DNA of 64,000 bases from Streptomyces sp. NBC_01476 (GTDB taxonomy: Bacteria > Actinomycetota > Actinomycetes > Streptomycetales > Streptomycetaceae): positions 3,977,001 through 4,041,000 of the forward strand of contig NZ_CP109446.1 of the NCBI RefSeq assembly GCF_036227265.1, given 5' to 3'. Positions 7,749-16,913 of the stretch are shown in pieces. Both the position numbers and the translations under genes were made by a program. Position 1 is the first letter of the stretch, and every line of letters begins with the position of its first letter. The notes under the pieces are model-generated. The model was not told where the DNA came from. It saw nothing but the letters and a program-made list of their open reading frames with translations, and searched no databases.

Positions 7749-8425
7749 CAGACAGTTCCCAGGACGGAGGTCGGGTCGTGGTCGGGCGGTACTGCGGTCG
7801 CGGAGGTGGTGACTCCGCGCAGGCTGTAGCGCCGGTGGCGTTTATCGAAGGTGATGGGTGCGTCCCTCAGACTGAAGTCGGGCTCCGCATCGGGCCGACA
7901 GTCGAGGAGCAGGCCCAACTCCGGCTCGGAGTGCCTCTTCTTGAACCAGTCGGACGCTTGCCACGGCGCCCGCTTCAGCGCCTCGACGAGATCCAGTTCG
8001 TCGTGAACGCCGAGGTCCACAGGCGCTGACGGCGGGCACGACCTGCGTCCGAGATAGGGCAGATAGACGGGGGAACGGACGGCCGCGTACAACTCCGCGA
8101 TGACACCAGGCGATCCCTCCACCCCAGCGACGAACACCGCATCGGCCACATAGAAGCGCTCGGAGAGCGGCATGGACTTGCCAGTCACGGCGTGATGAGC
8201 AGTCTGGAAGTCCCGCACACGGGTGCCCGGTTGGTCGATCCGCACGCCGAAGCCGAGTGCCACCAGATCGGAGAGGTCAGCCTCCCGTTCCCGCCCTTGG
8301 GCAGCCGCGAGGAGCCCGAGCACGCCGCTCTTGGTTGGCGCATTCTCTGTGGTGCGGCGCACAAACCGAGCTGCGGACCCCCACGACTGAAGCGGGCCGG
8401 CCAGCCTCAGCAGGAGCACGCTCAC
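7748..8425 (-). CDS. cas5e: Cascade subunit Cas5e (CasD)
   Basis: This 225-residue protein caps the 5' tag of the crRNA in the type I-E effector complex. The start MSVLLLRLAGPLQSWG is diagnostic for Cas5e, as are TENAPTKSGVLGLLAAA, VRDFQTAHHA and the SERFYVADAVFV block. It overlaps the cas7 stop by 4 bp, so translation is probably coupled. Nothing suggests decay. Confidence 0.94.
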   Translation of the reverse strand: MSVLLLRLAGPLQSWGSAARFVRRTTENAPTKSGVLGLLAAAQGREREADLSDLVALGFGVRIDQPGTRVRDFQTAHHAVTGKSMPLSERFYVADAVFVAGVEGSPGVIAELYAAVRSPVYLPYLGRRSCPPSAPVDLGVHDELDLVEALKRAPWQASDWFKKRHSEPELGLLLDCRPDAEPDFSLRDAPITFDKRHRRYSLRGVTTSATAVPPDHDPTSVLGTV

Positions 8426-9618
8426 GCCTGGGACCCGCTGGGACCCGCGGCCTCCAGCCGCAACTCCACCACGGCCCCCACGGACTCCACGAGATCCGCG
8501 AGATTCGTCTCCGGGCCAAGAGCGCTCAGGGATTCGGCATCATCCCCCACCCGTACGATCCAGGTGCCGTCCGCGTCCTCGACTCCGTACGCCCGCTCCA
8601 GTTCGGGGACGTATCGAACCAGTTGCTCGCAGGCGGCCCGGACGTAACCGCCGTCATGCAGCGGAACGACGGCACGCTCGAAAGCCGCAACGAAGCTGAT
8701 CGGGCGCTTGGTACGGAGCTTGACGATGATGGCTGTCGGCAGGGTGTGGTTGCCGAAGGTGTTGACCTTGCCGGTGGGAAGCGAGGTGACGAAACCCTCG
8801 ACGAACGCCTCCACGGCCCGCCGGGTGGGGGTGCCGCCGGCGCCCAGGTTGGCATGGAGCCGGTCGACGTCCAAAGCCGCGTAGCGGTACAGGGTCGAGG
8901 AGTTGAAGTCGACGACGCCGATCATCCCCGCGCCGGTCTCGGCGTCGGTATTGCGGTCGTCAACCGCCGTGAAGTAATCCGACTCGTTGTCGACGGCGTG
9001 CACGCTGATGGCGTGGGCAACCTGTGTAGCGGCCTCTACGTTGAGGTCAGTGGCGTCGGCGACCATCCGGCCGAAGAGCGCGATATCCACCGAATGCCGG
9101 CTGTCGACGAGTTCGCGTGCGCGCGCCTTGTTCTCCCTGGCTCTGAAGAACTCCTTGAGCACCGCAACCTCGGCCTTGCCCGCCGCGCCCTCGATCGTCA
9201 ACTCGGCCAGCGCTTCCAACTGCCCCGCGCTGAGGAACATCAGGTACGAAGACTCCGGCGCCGGCGCCGCCTGGTCGTCCTTCACCTTTCGCTTCGGCAC
9301 GTCGATCTTGGAGCCGGTGGCGGTGCGCAGCGTCTCCGCCGCCAACTCCAGGGCCACTTCCCTGTCCAGGCCCGGCTCCAGAGCCACCAGCCGGACGCCG
9401 AGCGTTTCGGCGACCTTCTTCGTGCGAATGCCCAGTTCGGAGGGGTCGAGCAGCTCGCCGAACTTCGTCCGCGTGGCCCTCTTCCACGCCTGGCTGGATA
9501 CGCGGGACCTGCGGACTCCTCCGTATATCGCGGTCTTGGGCGAGCCGGTGTCGTCCCGGTTGATGTTGCTCGGCGGCACGGTCTGGAGAATGTGAACATC
9601 AAGGATGGTTCTGGTCAC
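8422..9618 (-). CDS. cas7e: Cascade backbone subunit Cas7e (Cse4/CasC)
   Basis: In Cascade this protein polymerises along the crRNA spacer. The mature start is taken as the GTG at 9618, giving about 398 residues beginning TRTILDVHILQTVPPSN, which matches the usual Cas7e N-terminus; an in-frame ATG at 9666 would add 16 residues. Conserved blocks include NRDDTGSPK, VRRSRVSSQAWKRATR, GMIGVVDFNSSTLYRYAAL and FGNHTLPTAIIV. The gap to cse2 is 53 bp, the largest inside the cas operon. Confidence 0.95.
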   Translation of the reverse strand: MTRTILDVHILQTVPPSNINRDDTGSPKTAIYGGVRRSRVSSQAWKRATRTKFGELLDPSELGIRTKKVAETLGVRLVALEPGLDREVALELAAETLRTATGSKIDVPKRKVKDDQAAPAPESSYLMFLSAGQLEALAELTIEGAAGKAEVAVLKEFFRARENKARARELVDSRHSVDIALFGRMVADATDLNVEAATQVAHAISVHAVDNESDYFTAVDDRNTDAETGAGMIGVVDFNSSTLYRYAALDVDRLHANLGAGGTPTRRAVEAFVEGFVTSLPTGKVNTFGNHTLPTAIIVKLRTKRPISFVAAFERAVVPLHDGGYVRAACEQLVRYVPELERAYGVEDADGTWIVRVGDDAESLSALGPETNLADLVESVGAVVELRLEAAGPSGSQA

Positions 9619-9671
9619 GACGGATGTGTTCCTGTCCGGTGATCGGGAGTGGTTCAGTCCTGTCATTTGCT

Positions 9672-10349
9672 CTAGCCGCGGGCAGCGTCGGCGAGGTGGA
9701 ACTCCCGCCCCCATTCGCGGCGTACTTCCGCGCGGTAGGCGGGCAGTTGCCAGCGGTGGACCTGGTCGGCGAGCAGGGCGTAGTCGAGACCGAGGCCCTC
9801 ACGGCGTAGCAACTGGACTATTTCGCGCAGCCGTTGAGTCATAGCTTCGAGGGACGATGCCGTGCCGACGCGTACGAAGCGTCTGCGCAGGGGCTCATTG
9901 AGTTCCGGTTCGGCCTTGACGATGGCGTCCTGGACACCTGGCCGTGTCTCCGCGGCGGTCTGCGACCTCAGGGTGTCCGGCGCCATGAGGACCCGTACGG
10001 CCCGCCCCAGGCTGTTGCCGACGACGTGCATGTCAGCTTCGCGGTGGGACTGCTGGTGAGACGCCCACAGCGTCACGGCCAGATGCAGGGCTTCCTCGGC
10101 GCGATCATGGTCGAACGCGCGCTGCTCAGCGGCGGGCAGATCGGCCAGCAGCACAGCCAGTTCCGCGGTACTGGTCAGTCCCCAGAGGTCCGGAACGTCA
10201 TGCGCGGATCGGCCGGCGCCGCGCCGTAGCCGGGCGAGCGTCGCGACGGCAGCGGGCCGGTCCTGCCGGTATCCCTGCTGCAGCCGACGGATGAAACGGT
10301 CCGTCGCCGTGCCCACCAGTGCGTACGTGCGTGGCGTGGTTGTCATCAT
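9672..10349 (-). CDS. cse2: Cascade small subunit Cse2 (CasB/Cas11e)
   Basis: This 225-residue helical protein is the right length for Cse2, the dimer that lies along the belly of type I-E Cascade and stabilises the R-loop. Recognisable features are the N-terminal RFIRRLQQGYRQDRPAAVATLARLRRGAG, where the arginine-rich helix contacts nucleic acid, and the C-terminal LDYALLADQVHRWQLP. Its ATG overlaps the cas3-cse1 stop by 4 bp (ATGA), so it is translationally coupled to the fused gene. Confidence 0.92.
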   Translation of the reverse strand: MMTTTPRTYALVGTATDRFIRRLQQGYRQDRPAAVATLARLRRGAGRSAHDVPDLWGLTSTAELAVLLADLPAAEQRAFDHDRAEEALHLAVTLWASHQQSHREADMHVVGNSLGRAVRVLMAPDTLRSQTAAETRPGVQDAIVKAEPELNEPLRRRFVRVGTASSLEAMTQRLREIVQLLRREGLGLDYALLADQVHRWQLPAYRAEVRREWGREFHLADAARG

Positions 10350-13300
10350 GAGGGTGACCCCGTCAGTTCGTCGTCTACGGTCTCGGTCACCGCGTGCACG
10401 GTGTCAGGCCGCCCAGCTGCGACTTTGGGCAACACCGCACGGAGCCTGCGGCGAAACCAGAGTTCTGCTTGCGCATCGTTGATCCAGCGAACTCCACCGT
10501 CGCTCAGCTCGACGTGACGGCCCTCGGCTGCGGCCGGGCCCGCACTGTCCAACAGGCGTCGGCCCAGGTCCTGTACGAGGGTGTGGACGGTCTTCTGCCA
10601 CGCGGCTCGGGCCTCGTCCGGATCGCCGGCAGCTCCGAGGCCCCGCAGCCAGTTTCGGTACGGTTGGTCGAGTTCGGCGTACCCCATGTCCCGCGCGGTG
10701 TCCTCGGGCGGGGCGGATTCGGACCCCACAGCCTTGGCAAGGTTGCCAGCGAGGTGTCCGAGGGCTCTGACCGCCTCGTCCACGTCTGTCACCGCGTCCA
10801 CCGCAGCCCTGCCGTACTTGGGACGCTCCTCATGCAGGACGATCACCGGCAGCACCACCGCGTCGTCCACGATCTCGTCGATGACGGACTGCTGAGTCCC
10901 GTAGAACGCGCCCACTGTCCTGGTACGCAACAGGCCGTGCCGGGGAAGATATCCTTCGTAGGAAAGCCGCGCCAGCCACTCGACCACTGGCGGCGGCAAA
11001 AAGTCCTCAGCCTCTTGCCGCTGTTCGCGGCCCTCGCGCTGTCTGCCCCGATCACCGAGCAGCGCCGCCAGGCCGCGCCATGCGGCACGGCTGGGATCAT
11101 GCTGCCGCGGCATGTAGACCTGTTGCAGGTTCAGCTTCTTTTCCTGCGGCTTGCTGCGGCGCCAAGCGGTCATGGGTTCGCGATGCTGCTGGTTGTGCGG
11201 CGGGAGCGGATCGCCGTACGCGAGGACTGCGCCGGTGACCCTGCCGTCCTCGACGTGAAGGCGGACCCGGCGGCTCTGCCAGGTGTATAGGTCGCACGGG
11301 CCGGACGGGCGGGGGTCGTCGGGGTCCCGCTCGATCTCAGCAGCACCGGATGGCTGGCGGCGCCATGCCGGGAGATCGTTCCCTGCGGCCTGCATATCGT
11401 TGTCCCTGCTGATCAGGTTGAGCAGCAGCGTCTCGCGCAAGGTCTTCCCCTCGGCGAACACCCCGCCGAGGTTTCCGGCCCAACCGACACCCTGCGGATA
11501 GCCCTTGCCTCCCTTAACCCGCGGATCGCCCACCGCTCCGGACTTGATCCCTGACACGTCGAAGGCATGGACGTGCACCAGCCACCGAGACGCCTCAGCG
11601 AACTCCATTTCGGCCGGGCCCGGTTGGCGCATGCTGAAGAACGCATCACCGTTCGGGACGTCCGCGACGACGCGGTTCAGCGGACCTGCCTCGTTCTTCT
11701 CGGTCCGGAGGTCGGCGACCTGGAAAAAGGGAGTCTCCGGGTGAAGGAGGTCGAACCGGTCCCGGTGCCGTTCGAGGTAGGCGGGCACGGCGGCGAACGC
11801 GTCGTCCGCTCCCCACAGTTCGCCCCAGGCGTCGATGTCCTCAGGACCGTTCAGAGCGTCGTGCAGGATGGCCAACAGGAGGCGGAGCAGTGCGAACTCC
11901 TGAGTCGGTACGTCGCCGACCAGCCGACGCAGAGTCCCTGCTTCGGCGAAGACGTCCAGCAGGGAGAGTTCGACAGTTGCCCCGTCGAGCCGCTGTACCG
12001 GCAACCATGGCCGGGAGATGAGATCGAAGGAAGGGACGGTATCGGCCTCTCGTGTGTCGTGCGCTCCGGTGGATGCCACCGTCAGACCGGTGGCCGGGCT
12101 GTATGCGATGTCAAAGCCGGCCAGGCGGGCCCGCCCGTCCTCATCAAGGACAAGGAGCAACTCGCCCGCCAGCCAGGGGCATTCCTTGACCTGCCAGGCA
12201 GGAATGCAGAACTTCTCCAACTCCTCGATGGTCCGGTCGATGACCCAGGGCTTCGAGAACTGCCAGGGCAGCGTCAGTGAACTCGCGGCCACGGCACGCG
12301 CCGTTTGGGGCGTCGGCACGGCGTGCTCGGGAAGTTCCCGCCCACCCCGGCCACGGTCCAGCCACTTCGCCGTGGTGAGAGTGCCGTCCCGGCGGCGCTG
12401 AACGACCAGCACCTCTACACTCTCCTCGCCGTCCCGTACCTGGGCCTTGCCCTCACGGGTGTCGTCCGCATCGCCTACGCCCGCGTCCACCCACCCGATG
12501 ACCGGCCTCCCCGCTTTCCGCACCGGGCCGAGACGGAAGACTTCGGCGCGATCCCGCTTCCGGGCAAGCAGCGACCGATAGGAAGCACGCGACTCGCCGA
12601 TTTTCGCGGCCCACACCGCGGATCCGACCGATCGCTCGCTGTAGACAGCCTCAACCAGGGGAGCGATGTCGGCTGGAAGTCGGACGGGACGCCCGTCGAG
12701 ATGAGGGCCCAGAGCGGCAAGGGTGCGGAGCAGCAGGTACGGGCCCTCGTAGACAGCCATCGAGCCGCGTACGGGTTCCGGTAGTTCGCTCGGCCAGTCG
12801 ATGACGCCAGTGACGAGGCAGCGCGCTCGGCGGAGCTTGGCCGGGCGGTCGCGGGGGTGCCGGTGCAGCCGTCCCATCCGCTGCAACATCAGGTCGACCG
12901 GGGCGAGATCGGTGACCAGGAGGTCGAAATCAACATCGAGCGACTGCTCGACGACCTGGCTCGCCACGACGATGTGCGGCCCGGCCGGTCGGTCGCCGTC
13001 CGGGCCGAAGACACGGAGGAGTTCGGCGTCCTTGTGTGCCCGGTCGGCCGCAAGGAAGCGGGAGTGCGCGACCGTGACTCGGTCTTCGCCGAACCGCTGT
13101 CGCAGGCGGTCGGCAGCCTCCAGCACGCGGTCAACGGTGTTCCGCACGACCAGGGCACAGCCGCCGTCGCTGAGTTCCCTGGCCAACCGCTCAACCAGCG
13201 ACGCCACGTCGTCGTCCAGCCGCTCCACCTGGACGTCGATGTCTCGGCCGGAATCAGCGGACGGGCAGGCCACCAACCTGATGCCGTCATGGGAGACGGC

Positions 13301-14917
13301 GGTGAGCAGCGGGTATTCCTGATCGGCGTCGAGCGTGGTCTCTAGGCCGGTGTATGCCTGGAAGAGCGCCTTGCGACGGCCCCCCGGGAGCGTCGCGGAC
13401 AGCAGGACAACCGGCACGCGATACGCGGCCAGCCACTCCAGGACGCGCTCCAGGTACGTGTTCATGTAGGCGTCGTAGGCATGTATCTCGTCGATAACGA
13501 CGACCTTGCCGGCGAGAGCCAGGTGACGCAGCGCGAGATGGCGGCTCTTGAGCGCGCCGAAGAGCACCTGGTCGATGGTGACCACCGAGAAGGAGGCGAG
13601 GAGACCCTTCTTCCGCCCGCGGAGCCATTGGTGGGCCTGGAGCCCTGCAGGGCTCGTCCGCGTCTTCGCGCCGGCCACAGACAGGGATTGCGTCCCGTCG
13701 CCGTCGACTGCCTCAATGCGGCGACTTCCCTTGCGTACGAGACCGGCCCACTCGTCGTTCAGGGCGGCTTTCGCGTGCCCGAGGAACACCGAACCGCCGC
13801 CCGGCTGATGATCGAGCCAGGTCAGCACGCGGCTGAACATGGCGTCGCTTGTCGCCCGGGTGGGCAGGGCGATGAGGCAACCTCCGGCGCCGGTGCGCGC
13901 GGCGAGGATCTCGGCGGCGGCCAGGGCAGCCTCCGTCTTCCCTTCGCCCATCGGCGCTTCGATGATCAGCAGGCCCGCTGGATCCATCTCTCGGGCCATC
14001 CGTACGGCCTCTTCCTGGACAGGCCGGATCTGGGCGTATGGCGGCAGGTCAAAGCGTGTGGCAAACAACTCCCCCGCGCTGCATGTTGGTTCGGCGGGAG
14101 CCCAGGCGGGCGGCAGATCCAGCCCGCCCCAAGCCGCCGCGAGTCGATCGTCCCCGACCGAGTCGTAGGGGAACAGCTCTGCCGAACTGGCGATCCAGTC
14201 CGACAGGATCACGATCGCGGTGAGCAGGATTTGTACGGGCTGGGACAGCTTTACCGTCCCCCAAGCAGCGAGGCGCTCCTCGACGCCAGCGGCTCGCGCG
14301 CACGCGTCGAGCAGCTCGTACTGCACCGCTTTCCAGCGCGTTTCGCTCGGCCCGCGGGTCCTCAGCAGCTGCGGGTGCACGTCCAGGTCGTGGATCTTCT
14401 GGTGCCCGGGAGGCACACCGTGGTGCCCTCCGGCCACAACGGCGAACGGCCCACTGACGCGAGTCGACCAGCCGTGTCGTTCGGCCAACCACTCCTGGAT
14501 CAGCAGTTGCCCGGCCAATCCGTGCGGCGCCAGCTTCCGATCATCGCCGAACTGCTTCTGAAACGGCATCTCCAGGCCGGCATCCCGCATCCGCTGGGCC
14601 AGCCCCTCCACCTGGCAAGCGAACGCCGGCGTCGCCTTACCCGTGTCATGGCTGGCGGCCAGCCAGACCGCCAACCGCCTCGCGTCGTCGCGTCCTTGAG
14701 GCATGGCCTCCGCGATGAGCGCTTTGACGTTCCCCGGTAGCCAGGTGTCCCACAGCTTTCCGCCCACGGCCCCGCTGTCGGCCATGTGCTGCCACAACGG
14801 CAACCAGCTCTCGGTCTTGCGATCGTGCTTCCCCCACGCGCGCCGGGCGGCCACCGACAACCCGGCAAAGTCGCCGCCGAGGCTGGCGGGGCTCTGAATC
14901 ATGCGGGTATTGGACAC
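10346..14917 (-). CDS. cas3-cse1: Cas3-Cse1 fusion: HD nuclease/helicase joined to the Cascade large subunit
   Basis: One 1,523-codon frame joins two proteins that are separate in E. coli. Residues ~1-955 are Cas3: HD dyad His90-Asp91 in AASHDTGKA, a later GGHHG, Walker A in APMGEGKTEAA (~319), DEIHAYD (~475) and motif VI QRMGRLHRH (~682). Residues ~957-1523 are Cse1/Cas8e, starting FDLISRPWLPV, which recruits Cas3 to PAM-bound target in unfused systems. I see no in-frame stop or frameshift at the join, and no separate cse1 elsewhere. The GTG at 14917 is preferred (GGAGG 6 bp upstream); an ATG at 14902 is possible. Frames extending into array 2 are repeat artefacts. Such fusions have been noted in a few Streptomyces-type I-E loci. 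Confidence 0.95.
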   Translation of the reverse strand: MSNTRMIQSPASLGGDFAGLSVAARRAWGKHDRKTESWLPLWQHMADSGAVGGKLWDTWLPGNVKALIAEAMPQGRDDARRLAVWLAASHDTGKATPAFACQVEGLAQRMRDAGLEMPFQKQFGDDRKLAPHGLAGQLLIQEWLAERHGWSTRVSGPFAVVAGGHHGVPPGHQKIHDLDVHPQLLRTRGPSETRWKAVQYELLDACARAAGVEERLAAWGTVKLSQPVQILLTAIVILSDWIASSAELFPYDSVGDDRLAAAWGGLDLPPAWAPAEPTCSAGELFATRFDLPPYAQIRPVQEEAVRMAREMDPAGLLIIEAPMGEGKTEAALAAAEILAARTGAGGCLIALPTRATSDAMFSRVLTWLDHQPGGGSVFLGHAKAALNDEWAGLVRKGSRRIEAVDGDGTQSLSVAGAKTRTSPAGLQAHQWLRGRKKGLLASFSVVTIDQVLFGALKSRHLALRHLALAGKVVVIDEIHAYDAYMNTYLERVLEWLAAYRVPVVLLSATLPGGRRKALFQAYTGLETTLDADQEYPLLTAVSHDGIRLVACPSADSGRDIDVQVERLDDDVASLVERLARELSDGGCALVVRNTVDRVLEAADRLRQRFGEDRVTVAHSRFLAADRAHKDAELLRVFGPDGDRPAGPHIVVASQVVEQSLDVDFDLLVTDLAPVDLMLQRMGRLHRHPRDRPAKLRRARCLVTGVIDWPSELPEPVRGSMAVYEGPYLLLRTLAALGPHLDGRPVRLPADIAPLVEAVYSERSVGSAVWAAKIGESRASYRSLLARKRDRAEVFRLGPVRKAGRPVIGWVDAGVGDADDTREGKAQVRDGEESVEVLVVQRRRDGTLTTAKWLDRGRGGRELPEHAVPTPQTARAVAASSLTLPWQFSKPWVIDRTIEELEKFCIPAWQVKECPWLAGELLLVLDEDGRARLAGFDIAYSPATGLTVASTGAHDTREADTVPSFDLISRPWLPVQRLDGATVELSLLDVFAEAGTLRRLVGDVPTQEFALLRLLLAILHDALNGPEDIDAWGELWGADDAFAAVPAYLERHRDRFDLLHPETPFFQVADLRTEKNEAGPLNRVVADVPNGDAFFSMRQPGPAEMEFAEASRWLVHVHAFDVSGIKSGAVGDPRVKGGKGYPQGVGWAGNLGGVFAEGKTLRETLLLNLISRDNDMQAAGNDLPAWRRQPSGAAEIERDPDDPRPSGPCDLYTWQSRRVRLHVEDGRVTGAVLAYGDPLPPHNQQHREPMTAWRRSKPQEKKLNLQQVYMPRQHDPSRAAWRGLAALLGDRGRQREGREQRQEAEDFLPPPVVEWLARLSYEGYLPRHGLLRTRTVGAFYGTQQSVIDEIVDDAVVLPVIVLHEERPKYGRAAVDAVTDVDEAVRALGHLAGNLAKAVGSESAPPEDTARDMGYAELDQPYRNWLRGLGAAGDPDEARAAWQKTVHTLVQDLGRRLLDSAGPAAAEGRHVELSDGGVRWINDAQAELWFRRRLRAVLPKVAAGRPDTVHAVTETVDDELTGSPS

Positions 14918-15051
14918 CCAGGGCCTCCGAGAAGGAGTGATGATCTGAGTAATAGATCGAAAATGATCGCTTCTGACCGAATTGGAAACGGTTCTGCGAT
15001 TCTTCGGCGCAGGCAGAGGCCCTCGGTCCAGCCGTGGACGTGCTCGGCGGT
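14918..15051 (-). promoter_or_regulatory. Gap between array 2 and the cas operon; candidate promoter
   Basis: This 134-bp AT-richer gap precedes the cas3-cse1 start. It contains the near-palindrome GATCGAAAATGATC (about 14956-14969) and, next to it, AT-rich hexamers that could serve as a minus-strand -10. A GGAGG ribosome site lies just before the GTG at 14917. Whether the cas genes use this promoter or read-through from array 2 cannot be told by eye. Confidence 0.45.
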
Positions 15052-15998
15052 GGGAACAACCCCGCGGGTGCGGGGAGCAGTCGATCCACACCGCGGACCC
15101 GGAAGTGGGCGGGGGAACAGCCCCGCGGGTGCGGGGAGCAGGGCGACGGCGATCATGGCGCGCCGGAGCCTGCGGGAACAGCCCCGCGGGTGCGGGGAGC
15201 AGCAGTTCGACGTCAGCCAGGGCGTATGCCATGCGGGAACAGCCCCGCGGGTGCAGGGAGCAGCTCGTGACGGGCAACACCGGCGGCACGTACCAGGGAA
15301 CAGCCCCGCGGGTGCGGGGAGCAGGGTTGAGGGCGATGACGAGCGGGCGGTGGCCGGGGAACAGCCCCGCGGGTGCGGGGAGCAGAGCGTGCAGGACCCC
15401 GGTCCGCCACAGTGAGAGGGGAACAGCCCCGCGGGTGCGGGGAGCAGTGGTGTACACGGTGCAGGGCAAGGGCACGTTCGGGAACAGCCCCGCGGGTGCG
15501 GGGAGCAGGCCGCCTCGCCGACGAACTCCCCGAACTCATCGGGAACAGCCCCGCGGGTGCGGGGAGCAGGCCCGTGCGGCCTCGGCCTGTTCGGCGGTCC
15601 AGGGAACAGCCCCGCGGGTGCGGGGAGCAGGTCCCACCCTGCGGCTGCAAGGTGGGGTCATCGGGAACAGCCCCGCGGGTGCGGGGAGCAGCACGCGCGG
15701 CTTCGAAGACGCGCTGACGGCGCTGGGAACAGCCCCGCGGGTGCGGGGAGCAGGGGGTCTTCACGCGTCCTCCTTCGCCGAGATCGGGAACAGCCCCGCG
15801 GGTGCGGGGAGCAGACCGACATCGCACCTGCCCCACTGCCGGAGATGGGAACAGCCCCGCGGGTGCGGGGAGCAGAGTTCGCGGGCTTCGTCGGCGCGTT
15901 TGCCGAGGGGAACAGCCCCGCGGGTGCGGGGAGCAGGTCAACCACATGGATCGGGTTCTCCAGCTGGTGGGGAACAGCCCCGCGGGTGCGGGGAGCAG
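15052..15998 (-). CRISPR. CRISPR array 2: 16 repeats of 29 bp, 15 spacers
   Basis: Repeats start at 15052, 15113, 15174, 15235, 15296, 15357, 15419, 15480, 15541, 15602, 15663, 15725, 15786, 15847, 15908 and 15970. Spacers are 32 bp, with three of 33 bp. On the minus strand the repeat is CTGCT, a CCCCGC/GCGGGG stem with loop ACCC, then CTGTTCCC. It differs from array 1 only in the loop and one end base. The low-coordinate terminal repeat has a G-to-A change and the one at 15235 a stem change, so the right end, next to the shared leader motif, is the young end. Confidence 0.97.
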
Positions 15999-16200
15999 AG
16001 GAAGTGAGCAGGCAGTTTAGGCGCGCGCACCGTCGTTTTTACTCAGGAGTCGAAATTCCGGCATTCCGGTTGTTCCGGCTACGGATACCCCGCTCAAGGC
16101 CGGGAGAAGCAGATGTCCAGACGCCTGAACGTAAGGCCGCCCTGCCTCGTGCCTGAGCAGCACCCTTCCGTGACTGCTTACGTCCTCATTCGGCGCCATC
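15999..16200 (-). promoter_or_regulatory. Leader of CRISPR array 2
   Basis: At 16034 the sequence CGTTTTTACT begins, 35 bp from the last repeat, followed 21 bp from its start by ATTCCGGCATTCCG. This matches the array 1 leader in sequence, internal spacing and distance to the repeat. The 35 bp between the motif and the repeat are not alike in the two arrays. There is no gene in the stretch. Confidence 0.75.
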
Positions 16201-16767
16201 TCACCCCTCCCCGTCCCGCCGCGCTGGCGGAAGCAGTAGGTCCCGTTCCGGGTGGGCCTCCCCCGTGACGGAACCGCTGACGCCGAGGTCTTCGCGGGCG
16301 GCCTCGTGGAAATCGTTGATGGCTCGGAAGACGGCGCGGTTGCGGTCGCGCCACTCCCCCAGCGTGCCCGGGGTCCTGCCAGTCGCCTGCCAGTCCACCT
16401 CGCGCGAGGCGGCGTTCAAGGCGTGAGCCGCCTCGATCACCTCGTCGCCGGCCAGCAGCATGATCCGCTCGAAGGCCCGGCCCTGTAAGCGGATCGCGTC
16501 CGCGACCTGCGTACGGAGCTGCGGCTCCGGGTCGTCGCTCGGGCGGATGCCCTCACGGTGCTCGTACAGCTCCACCGCGAGGAAGACGGCCGCGCGGACG
16601 CGGTCGACGTAGTTCTCGTACGCGTCGAGCTTCTTGTCGTCCCAGCGCGTCAGCAGTTCGCGGCGGATGCGCTGCCGCTCGGTCCAGTAGTTGGTGGCGT
16701 ACGTCGAGAGCGCGCCCAGCAGCACCGCGGCGATCGTCAAGAGCTGTTCGGAGCTGTCCACGCGCAT
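16201..16767 (-). CDS. Hypothetical membrane-anchored protein
   Basis: This 188-residue protein starts with a single hydrophobic segment (LLTIAAVLLGALSTYATNYW, residues 9-28), followed by a charged, mostly helical region. I recognise no catalytic motif. The layout (N-terminal anchor, WTERQRIRRELLTRWDDKKLDAYENYVDRVR helix) is common among streptomycete proteins of unknown role. It diverges from the FkbM gene across a 146-bp gap that contains a GTCTTGAGGA motif. Confidence 0.7.
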   Translation of the reverse strand: MRVDSSEQLLTIAAVLLGALSTYATNYWTERQRIRRELLTRWDDKKLDAYENYVDRVRAAVFLAVELYEHREGIRPSDDPEPQLRTQVADAIRLQGRAFERIMLLAGDEVIEAAHALNAASREVDWQATGRTPGTLGEWRDRNRAVFRAINDFHEAAREDLGVSGSVTGEAHPERDLLLPPARRDGEG

Positions 16768-16793
16768 CCCCCGGCCCCGCGAGTCGTAAAGAC

Positions 16794-16803
16794 GTCTTGA
16801 GGA
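16794..16803. promoter_or_regulatory. Operator-like GTCTTGAGGA motif ahead of the FkbM gene
   Basis: GTCTTGAGGA here is nearly the same as GTCTTGACGA at 24122-24131 and overlaps the core of the palindrome found there upstream of a GntR gene. It lies in the divergent promoter region between 16767 and 16914. The same GntR protein may act at both places; this is inference from motif similarity. Confidence 0.35.
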
Positions 16804-16913
16804 TTTTAGGAGGAGCGGCGAAGGCTTGGGGCCGGCTTCGGCGTACTGGCCTCGCAGGACACGCCGGGCTGCGGTGTTACGGTGCGCAGGGCACCCGGCG
16901 GAGAGGCGTACGC

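Noticed and set aside
14786..16156. Long frames across array 2, including the extension of cas3-cse1 up to 15475
   Set aside because: The extra residues are translated repeats. A GTG at 14917 with a GGAGG site marks the real start.
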